Source: Gammaproteobacteria bacterium | GTDB lineage: Bacteria > Pseudomonadota > Gammaproteobacteria > Steroidobacterales > JACDCP01 | Assembly (NCBI GenBank): GCA_013817465.1 | Contig: JACDCP010000206.1 | Location: 1-5,698, forward strand | Reading direction: 5' to 3' | DNA: 5,698 nt | Shown: one piece after another, positions 1 to 4,775 of the stretch | Numbering within the stretch: position 1 is the stretch's first letter | Layout of the letters: each line of letters begins with the position of its first letter | Made by a program: the position numbers and the translations under genes | Notes under the pieces: generated by a model | What the model was told of the DNA's origin: nothing | The model's database searches: none | What the model saw: only the letters and a program-made list of their open reading frames with translations

Positions 1-768
1 GCGCTGCACATCGCGGCGGCCGGTAATTTTACCGCCGCGGCAGAAGCGCTGCTGGACGCGGGCGCCGATGTGAACGTCACCGACGGGATACGCTACCGGG
101 CGATCCACTACGCCGCGATCGCCGGCTCCCCCAATTTGATTGCGATGCTCATCGCCCACGGCTCGCACGTGAGTCCGGAAGGCGGAGACTCGCTGACGCC
201 ATTGCACTGGGTCGCGCTCCATGGCCATGCGGATGCGGCCCGCGAGCTCGTCCACGCCGGCGCCCATATTGATGCGTCCACCGAGTTCGGCGCCACCCCG
301 CTGCATGCGGCTGCCGACGCGGGAAATCGCGAAGTGGCCGAAATACTCATCGAGGCTGGCGCCGATATGGGCGCGCAGGCCGACGACGGCAGCTCACCGC
401 TGCTGGCAGCCGTCGGCAAGGCCCACGCGCCGGTCGTCGAGCTGCTCATCGCGCGCGGCACGGACATCAATCAGCGGGACCGCGAAAGCTTCACATTGCT
501 GCACCGTGCTATCGCGCCGGGCCAGACGCCGGCCGTAGAGCTGCTGCTGTCCGCCGGCGCGGATGTCAACGCGCGCGACAAGGATGGCGACACGCCGCTG
601 CACTGGGCAGCGTTCTACGGGCACGAAGCCGTCGCACGTTCGCTCATCGACGGAGGCGCAGACGTCGAAATAACGAACAATTTCGGCGTGAGCCCGCTCG
701 ATCTGGCGACCCGCAAACAGAACGACGCCGTCGCCAGTCTGTTGCGCGACCGTCTCGCCGGCCGCTGA
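1..768 (+). CDS. Ankyrin-repeat protein, 5' end cut by the window
   Basis: The frame is open from base 1 to the TGA at 766-768, giving 255 visible residues made almost wholly of about eight ankyrin repeats of ~33 residues. Each has the helix-turn-helix signature (variants of 'TPLHWAA.GH..VA..LI..GADVN..D'), for example TPLHWVALHGH, TPLHAAADAGN and TPLHWAAFYGH. The last unit (SPLDLATRKQND..) followed by a short charged tail looks like a C-terminal cap. The GTG at 70 lies inside a repeat (GADVNV) and is not the true start, which is upstream of the window. Ankyrin arrays bind other proteins, and the partner cannot be told from sequence. No signal peptide, membrane segment or enzymatic domain is visible in this part. 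Repeat 5 (SPLLAAVGKAHAPVVELL) and repeat 6 (TLLHRAIAPGQTPAVELL) depart most from consensus. The family call is secure; location and role are unknown. Confidence 0.93.
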   Translation, partial: ALHIAAAGNFTAAAEALLDAGADVNVTDGIRYRAIHYAAIAGSPNLIAMLIAHGSHVSPEGGDSLTPLHWVALHGHADAARELVHAGAHIDASTEFGATPLHAAADAGNREVAEILIEAGADMGAQADDGSSPLLAAVGKAHAPVVELLIARGTDINQRDRESFTLLHRAIAPGQTPAVELLLSAGADVNARDKDGDTPLHWAAFYGHEAVARSLIDGGADVEITNNFGVSPLDLATRKQNDAVASLLRDRLAGR

Positions 769-772
769 CGCC

Positions 773-816
773 CAAGCCGGCGCTTATCCGGCTTGCGAAC
801 CATCAGCCGTTCGCAA
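773..816 (+). terminator. Two overlapping hairpins after the ankyrin gene, possible terminator
   Basis: Just after the ankyrin stop there is an 8-bp perfect stem (773-780 with 788-795, 7-nt loop). It overlaps a second 8-bp perfect stem (793-800 TTGCGAAC with 809-816 GTTCGCAA, 8-nt loop). The two share bases 793-795, so they are partly exclusive. Neither is followed by a T-run, so this is not a canonical intrinsic terminator. Position argues for an end-of-transcript role, but confidence is low. Confidence 0.35.
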
Positions 817-823
817 CCGGGCT

Positions 824-829
824 TATAAT
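824..829 (+). promoter_or_regulatory. Sigma-70 type -10 box (TATAAT) for the SH3 gene
   Basis: A perfect TATAAT lies 31 bases before the ATG at 860, so a transcript would start near 836 with a short leader of ~24 nt. No good -35 hexamer is found at 16-18 bp spacing (the bases around 800-807 read roughly CATCAGC), so the promoter would be weak or activator-dependent. The box sits in the loop of a small 5-bp inverted repeat (CCGGG 817-821 with CCCGG 830-834). Support is the perfect hexamer and its place before a good RBS. Confidence 0.5.
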
Positions 830-849
830 CCCGGCATCGACCTTTCGCG

Positions 850-857
850 AGGGGAAG
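850..857 (+). promoter_or_regulatory. Ribosome binding site AGGGGAAG for the original SH3 gene start
   Basis: AGGGGAAG at 850-857 has its AGGGG core 5 nt before the ATG at 860. It is the best Shine-Dalgarno match seen at any start in this window. It marks ATG 860 as the ancestral start of the SH3/anchor gene, although that frame now ends after ten codons. Confidence 0.65.
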
Positions 858-859
858 CG

Positions 860-892
860 ATGCTGGTGCTCAAAGGCCTGGCAGGATGTTGA
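860..892 (+). pseudogene. Ten-codon remnant of the original SH3-gene start
   Basis: ATG 860 reads MLVLKGLAGC and stops at TGA 890-892. The first six or seven codons (MLVLKG, L) look like the n-region of a signal peptide. The rest, and the stop, come from the inserted element that begins about 878-881. Joining codon 880 directly to GTG 1048 restores a textbook signal peptide: MLVLKGL followed by VPWLLFAAVAPAHA, then ETLYV. The stop overlaps the next ATG (886) as ATGTTGA, so this mini-ORF could now act as a leader peptide coupled to the downstream frame. The open frame and RBS are seen directly; the ancestral role is inferred. Confidence 0.6.
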
Positions 893-1048
893 AAAAGCCA
901 TCCATGGCTTTTTCAACTCTGCGATCCGAAAAGTGTGATTTTCGGATCGCGAGCATTTTCAAGAATTTGCAGTTCCTGAAAAATAGCGATGCATCCCTGA
1001 ATCTCTTAGCAGGCTGTCGAAAAACGGGGTTTTTCAACAGCCTGCTAG
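878..1048. mobile_element. MITE/REP-like hairpin element inserted in the SH3 gene
   Basis: A non-coding-looking, A/T-richer block bounded by terminal inverted repeats. The left end (878-899, CTGGCAGGATGTTGAAAAAG..) matches the reverse complement of the right end (CTAGCAGGCTGTTGAAAAAC..) with three mismatches in about 22 bases. Inside are four hairpins: 888-899/906-917 (12 bp perfect), 921-932/939-950 (12 bp perfect), 956-965/973-982 (10 bp, one mismatch) and 1007-1025/1029-1047 (19 bp, one mismatch). No transposase is encoded, so it would be moved in trans. The flanking CTG/CTA may be a decayed 3-bp target duplication, or no duplication may remain. The exact ends are uncertain by a few bases. 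The parent transposon is not identified. Confidence 0.8.
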
Positions 1049-1614
1049 TGCCGTGGCTGCTCTTCGCCGCAGTCGCGCCGGCGCATGCCGAGACCCTGTA
1101 TGTCACCGACATTCTGCGGCTGGGGCTATACGCCGAGTCGGCGACGAGCGAGAAGCCGCTGCGTTATCTGACGAGCGGCACCGCGCTCGATGTGCTGGAA
1201 CGCGAGGGCAGCGCAGCGCGGGTGCGCGGCCCGGACGGTGCCGAGGGCTGGGTGCGCGCCACTTATCTGGTCGCCGAACAACCGGCCCGGTTCCGGCTGG
1301 CGCAGCTCGAGTCGAGCAACACAGCGCTGACGACCGAGCTCACCAGTGCGCGCCGCGAGCTCACTGCCGCCTCGGACACAATGGCTTCGCTGCAGGGGCG
1401 ACTGGCGTCGGCCGACGATGAAGACCGCACGCTGGCATCCCTGCAACGCGAAAACCGGGCGATGGAACGCAAGATCGGCGCGATAGGCTTCATGGTGCCC
1501 GCTTCGTGGGTCCTGGCGGGGCTCGGCGTGAGTCTGCTGCTCGGTTTCATTGCCGGCCTGGCATTTCTGGATTTCCTCATACGCCGGCGTTTCGGCGGAG
1601 TCCGTATTTACTGA
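886..1614 (+). CDS. SH3-domain/coiled-coil/C-terminal anchor protein (YgiM/TIGR04211-like) with element-derived N-terminus
   Basis: The 242-residue open frame has the YgiM/TIGR04211 layout. A hydrophobic export core (LLVPWLLFAAVAPAHA, ~53-68) ends in AHA, with likely cleavage before E69. A bacterial SH3 domain follows (~69-135, ending GWVRATYLV), then a coiled coil (~137-198, rich in L, E, R and S/T). A transmembrane helix lies at ~207-231, and the basic tail RRRFGGVRIY is typical of the family. The protein would thus be periplasmic and anchored by its C-terminus. SH3b domains often bind cell-wall or other envelope partners; the exact role is not established. Residues 1-54 are encoded by the inserted element, not by the ancestral gene. 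ATG 886 has no well-spaced RBS of its own but overlaps the stop of the ten-codon ORF, suggesting re-initiation. Alternative starts are ATG 904 and GTG 1048. The gene may be functional with an odd N-terminus, or poorly expressed. Confidence 0.85.
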   Translation: MLKKPSMAFSTLRSEKCDFRIASIFKNLQFLKNSDASLNLLAGCRKTGFFNSLLVPWLLFAAVAPAHAETLYVTDILRLGLYAESATSEKPLRYLTSGTALDVLEREGSAARVRGPDGAEGWVRATYLVAEQPARFRLAQLESSNTALTTELTSARRELTAASDTMASLQGRLASADDEDRTLASLQRENRAMERKIGAIGFMVPASWVLAGLGVSLLLGFIAGLAFLDFLIRRRFGGVRIY

Positions 1615-1616
1615 CT

Positions 1617-1642
1617 GGAAAAAGGGGACATTCCTGATTTCC
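1617..1642 (+). repeat. 26-bp REP-like repeat, copy 1
   Basis: The repeat starts GGAAAAAGGGGACATT and ends CTGATTTCC. It is identical over 26 bases to copy 2 (1654-1679) and begins two bases after the SH3-gene stop. An 11-nt spacer separates copies 1 and 2. It resembles the short repeats scattered in proteobacterial genomes near REP-associated (Y1) transposases; that link is from memory, not shown here. Confidence 0.85.
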
Positions 1643-1653
1643 ATCCTTGCCAG

Positions 1654-1679
1654 GGAAAAAGGGGACATTCCTGATTTCC
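1654..1679 (+). repeat. 26-bp REP-like repeat, copy 2
   Basis: An exact direct copy of 1617-1642. Together with inverted copy 3 (1717-1742) it can form a 26-bp perfect stem around a 37-nt loop (1680-1716). The loop holds a degenerate fragment, GGGACATT at 1692-1699, which may be a decayed fourth copy. Confidence 0.85.
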
Positions 1680-1714
1680 GCAAGCCAGGATGGGACATTT
1701 GTTTTGTTGACGAG

Positions 1715-3100
1715 ATGGAAATCAGGAATGTCCCCTTTTTCCGTCAAACGACCCGCAGAATAGTGCGCACAGCCTGGACAAAATCAGCGACTCGCTCGAT
1801 GGCAGCGGCTTTCGCGGCAAGCGGCCTGCTGCTCGCCGCATTGCCGGTCGAGGCCCAGTCCGGCAGGGAGATTTCCGTGCCCGCCCAGGCTGCCCCGCCC
1901 GGCGGCGGGCCAACGTTAGACCCGGCGTTCGACATAGATGGGCGCGTGGTGTCGATGGATGAGGCGCGGCTCAAAGTAGCCGCCGCCGAGCGCGAGCACG
2001 GCCACGATTCCCTCGAGCTCGTCGAGCCGTTGCTCGATCTGGCCGCGGCAAAGGCACGCGCCGGCGACTTCGTGGCTGCCGCCGGCGATTTCGCCGAAGC
2101 GGTGCGGCTCGTGGAGACTTTGCGGGGCGCGATGGACCGGCGGTTGCTCGAACCGCTGCGCGGCCTGGGCTTGAGCGCCAATGCCGCGGGCGAGTACGCC
2201 CGGGGCGCCGAGGCACTGGAGCGCGCCCTGCATGTCATGCGCATTCATAACGGCCTCTATCACATCGAGCAGCGTGAGCTGCTCGATGCGCTGTCGCAAA
2301 GCTACATCGGGCTTGGCCGGGGGGAGGACGCCGAGTTCAGGCAGCGAGCCGCCCTGCAGCTCGCCGAACGCGAGTACGGCGCGGACAATTTTCGCATTCT
2401 ACCGGCGGTCTCGGCGCTGGCAGACTGGTATCACGATCAGGGTTTTTTTCCGCAGGAGCGCCTGCTGCTGGAACGTGAGATCGAGCTACTGGAAGCCGCG
2501 CGCGGCGAAAGCGACCCGAGCCTCGTGGGACCGCTCCGCGCGCTCGCGCTGAGCTATCGTCTGGCTTACGACCCCTTGCCGGAAGGTGAACGGGCATTGA
2601 AACGGGCGCTGGAGATCCACGCCCTCCACCCGGAGGACCGGGGCAGCCACGCCGAAACGCTCATCGCCCTCGGCGACTGGTATCTCGTGTTCCGGGAGCG
2701 CATGCGGGCCTTCGATCTCTATGCAGAGGCTTATTCACTGCTGGCGGGCGATGCGGTGGCCGCCGGCCGCTTGGATGAGCTCTTCGGCTCGCCCGTACCT
2801 CTGTTCTATCTGCAGCCGCGCCCTCCGGAGATCGACGAGAACGCGTTGCCCGAGGACGTTGCGCAGGGCTTCGTGCTCGTCGAATATGCCGTGAGCCCGA
2901 TCGGACGCGTCGTCGACATCGAGCTGATCGAATCTGATCCGCCCGGTGTCATGGACCATCGCGTCGTGCAGGCATTGCGCGGCGCGCAATATCGGCCGAG
3001 GATCGCAGGCGGCGAACCCGTCTTCACATCGGGCCTGCGCCTGCGCAACACCTTTGCCCACAATGAGCAAACTGTCGAGGTCGCTCCGCCGGATCCTTGA
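1715..3100 (+). CDS. Exported TPR protein with TonB-like C-terminal domain
   Basis: Numbered from Met 1799, an export signal (MAAAFAASGLLLAALPVEA, then Q20) is followed by a Pro/Gly-rich linker and a helical region of TPR-like repeats at ~40-330 (e.g. LLDALSQSYIGLGRGEDAE, LADWYHDQGFFPQERLLLE, LIALGDWYLVFRERMRAFD). A TonB-like domain spans ~355-425: GFVLVEYAVSPIGRVVDIEL, then ALRGAQYRPRIAGGEPVF. In TonB-family proteins this fold contacts outer-membrane proteins; here it follows TPRs and there is no proline-rich spanning arm or ExbB/ExbD neighbour, so energy transduction is doubtful. The start is undecided. ATG 1715 begins in repeat DNA; GTG 1763 gives a neat basic n-region (RTAWTKSATRS); ATG 1799 leaves the signal without positive charge. 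None has a clear RBS. The frame is open back to 1550, but that start overlaps the SH3 gene by 65 bases and is unlikely. Gene and domains are secure; start and role are not. Confidence 0.85.
   Translation: MEIRNVPFFRQTTRRIVRTAWTKSATRSMAAAFAASGLLLAALPVEAQSGREISVPAQAAPPGGGPTLDPAFDIDGRVVSMDEARLKVAAAEREHGHDSLELVEPLLDLAAAKARAGDFVAAAGDFAEAVRLVETLRGAMDRRLLEPLRGLGLSANAAGEYARGAEALERALHVMRIHNGLYHIEQRELLDALSQSYIGLGRGEDAEFRQRAALQLAEREYGADNFRILPAVSALADWYHDQGFFPQERLLLEREIELLEAARGESDPSLVGPLRALALSYRLAYDPLPEGERALKRALEIHALHPEDRGSHAETLIALGDWYLVFRERMRAFDLYAEAYSLLAGDAVAAGRLDELFGSPVPLFYLQPRPPEIDENALPEDVAQGFVLVEYAVSPIGRVVDIELIESDPPGVMDHRVVQALRGAQYRPRIAGGEPVFTSGLRLRNTFAHNEQTVEVAPPDP
1717..1742 (-). repeat. 26-bp REP-like repeat, inverted copy 3, in the 5' end of the TPR-TonB gene
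   Basis: Exact reverse complement of copies 1 and 2 (starts GGAAATCAGG, ends CCCCTTTTTCC). Read in the frame of the downstream gene from ATG 1715 it encodes EIRNVPFF, so if that ATG is used the protein begins with repeat-derived residues. Copies 1 and 2 compete to pair with it. Confidence 0.85.
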
Positions 3101-3209
3101 GTCACCTGAACTCCTGCTCGCGCCGGCGATCTAAAAACTTCGCCCGAACCGCTCGCCGCGGCGTCAGCACTGAGCCGAGCCAACCCGTCATCGTCTGACC
3201 ATCGAGGAT
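3101..3209. other. Intergenic gap without clear signals
   Basis: The 109 bases between the TPR-TonB stop and the next ATG hold no strong hairpin, T-run, convincing -35/-10 pair or small gene that I can support. Co-transcription of the two genes is therefore possible but unproven. Confidence 0.4.
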
Positions 3210-4751
3210 ATGAACCAGGAGCCACGAGAGACCGAGTTCGAGCGCATCGCGCCGATCGACCTGGATGCCCACGACGGGCCTCGCAGGCCGTTGGCCCGAC
3301 GCAGCCGCCGCACCTTGCCGGGGGCGCTGCTCGCCGGGTTGTTCGGATTGCTGCTGATTGCCCTTGCGGGGGTGTTCTTTTATCTGCCGGGGACCATCGA
3401 TACGCCGACTTCGCGCATAGCGCGGGTCGATAATGTGCCGGCACGCAGCGACGGCGGCGGATCGCCGGCACCCGCGCGAGCCGCCCGGACCCAGGACGTC
3501 GCGCCGTGGCAGCAGGCGTTGATCGCCCGGGAACGCAAGGCAGCCCAGGACATCCTGGGAGAATTGCTGCGCAAGCAGTTCGAGCTCGAGGCGCAGGGCG
3601 TGGAGCGCTGGGCCGCAGAGGATTTTGCCACCGCAAAGGCGCGCGCCGAAGCAGGCGACGCGATGTTTCGCTCGCACCAATACGAGGCTGCAGCCGCGGA
3701 GTACACGGCCGGCAACCGTCAGCTCGATGTCCTGCTCGATCGCATCGCGCCCACGCTCGCGGCCACACTGGACAGCGGCGATGCGGGGCTCGCGAGCCGG
3801 AACGGAAGTGCTGCTGCCGAGGCCTACGAGCTAGCGCTTGCGATCGACGCCGACAATAGCCGGGCGCTGCACGGGCTCGAGCGAGCCGCCTCGCTCGACG
3901 AGGTGCTCGCGCTGATGCGCTCGGGCGTGGAGCATGAGCAAAGTGGCCGGCTCGCGGAGGCCGGCGGCGATTTCCGCGAGGCGGTCGAGCTCGACAGCGA
4001 ATTTGTAGACGCACGCGAGGCGCTTGCGCGCGTCGACGCGCGAATCAATGACACGATGTTCAATGAAACGATGTCGGCGGGCTTTGCAGCCCTGCAACGG
4101 GAAGACTATGCCGGCGCACGCACGGCGTTCACGCAGGCGCGGCGTCTCGCACCCTCGGCGCCCGGACCGGCGGATGGCCTTGCCCAGGTCGATCTCAACA
4201 TCCGGCTGGGCCAGATCGCGAGGCACCGCGAGCAGGCAATGGCGCTGGAGGCGGAGGAGCGCTGGCGGGAAGCCGCGGACGAGTACGAGGCGGCGCTCGC
4301 GCTCGATGCCGACCTGGCGTTCGCGCAGGCGGGCCTGCGACGCAGCCTGGCGCGCACGGATCTTTCGGAACGGCTGGAGTTCTATCTGAGCTCGCCAGAG
4401 CGCCTCTCGTCGGAAAACGTGCACGCCAATGCGCGCGCGCTCGTGCAGCAGTTATCGCTCATGCCCGCGCGCGGCCCGCGGCTCGAGCAGCAGATCACGC
4501 GGCTCGGCGAGCTGCTGACGCTGGCCGTCACGCCGGTGCGCGTGCGCCTCGAGTCCGACAATCAGACCCAGGTGGTGATGCACAAGGTCGGCACGCTCGG
4601 CGCGTTCGAGAGTCGAGAGCTCGAGCTACGGCCAGGTACCTACACGGTCGTCGGGAGCTGTGCCGGCTATAGGGATGTGCGCCGCGAAGTGGAGGTCGCA
4701 GCGGGGGACTCGCCGGCACCCGTCGTCGTGCGCTGCGAGGACAAGATTTGA
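3210..4751 (+). CDS. Single-pass membrane protein with TPR-like repeats and PEGA-like C-terminal domain
   Basis: 513 residues. An acidic then basic N-terminus (RRPLARRSRR, ~25-34) precedes one transmembrane helix (~36-60, LPGALLAGLFGLLLIALAG..). By the positive-inside rule the N-terminus is cytoplasmic and the rest periplasmic. After a Ser/Pro/Gly linker comes a long helical region (~100-385) with TPR-like units: GDAMFRSHQYEAAAAEY (~149-165), AAAEAYELALAIDADNSRAL (~201-220), AGGDFREAVELDSEFVDARE (~251-270), FAALQREDYAGARTAF (~292-307) and RWREAADEYEAALALDADLA (~351-370). The last ~70 residues form a beta domain resembling PEGA (RVRLESDNQTQVV..., LELRPGTYTVVGSCAGYRDVRREVEV). The start ATG has GAGG at 3204-3207 only 2 nt upstream, a weak but usable RBS. 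It lies 109 bases after the TPR-TonB gene. TPRs suggest a scaffold; partners are unknown. No enzymatic motif is seen. Confidence 0.85.
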   Translation: MNQEPRETEFERIAPIDLDAHDGPRRPLARRSRRTLPGALLAGLFGLLLIALAGVFFYLPGTIDTPTSRIARVDNVPARSDGGGSPAPARAARTQDVAPWQQALIARERKAAQDILGELLRKQFELEAQGVERWAAEDFATAKARAEAGDAMFRSHQYEAAAAEYTAGNRQLDVLLDRIAPTLAATLDSGDAGLASRNGSAAAEAYELALAIDADNSRALHGLERAASLDEVLALMRSGVEHEQSGRLAEAGGDFREAVELDSEFVDAREALARVDARINDTMFNETMSAGFAALQREDYAGARTAFTQARRLAPSAPGPADGLAQVDLNIRLGQIARHREQAMALEAEERWREAADEYEAALALDADLAFAQAGLRRSLARTDLSERLEFYLSSPERLSSENVHANARALVQQLSLMPARGPRLEQQITRLGELLTLAVTPVRVRLESDNQTQVVMHKVGTLGAFESRELELRPGTYTVVGSCAGYRDVRREVEVAAGDSPAPVVVRCEDKI

Positions 4752-4775
4752 CGCATCGTGCGCGAACCGCCGGCC

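Noticed and set aside
70..72. GTG 70 as the start of the ankyrin gene
   Set aside because: It lies within an ankyrin repeat, and the frame with repeat signature continues upstream to base 1.
1126..1698. 190-residue - strand open frame beginning in the repeat region
   Set aside because: Composition is that of a shadow of the SH3 gene; MEIRNVPFF near its start is only the repeat read from the other strand.
1707..1712. TTGACG as a -35 box for the TPR-TonB gene
   Set aside because: No -10-like hexamer occurs 16-18 bases downstream; that span is the G/C-rich part of the inverted repeat.
1550..1714. Upstream extension of the TPR-TonB frame to ATG 1550
   Set aside because: It would overlap the SH3 gene by 65 bases and run through the repeats; no signal peptide would be placed at the N-terminus.
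1617..1742. CRISPR-like array
   Set aside because: Only three copies, one of them inverted, with unequal spacers of 11 and 37 nt, and no cas gene; REP-like repeats fit better.
2806..4014. Long 402-residue open frame on the - strand
   Set aside because: Its translation is Arg/Ala/Pro-rich without domain signature and lies across two well-supported + strand genes; it is a high-GC shadow.
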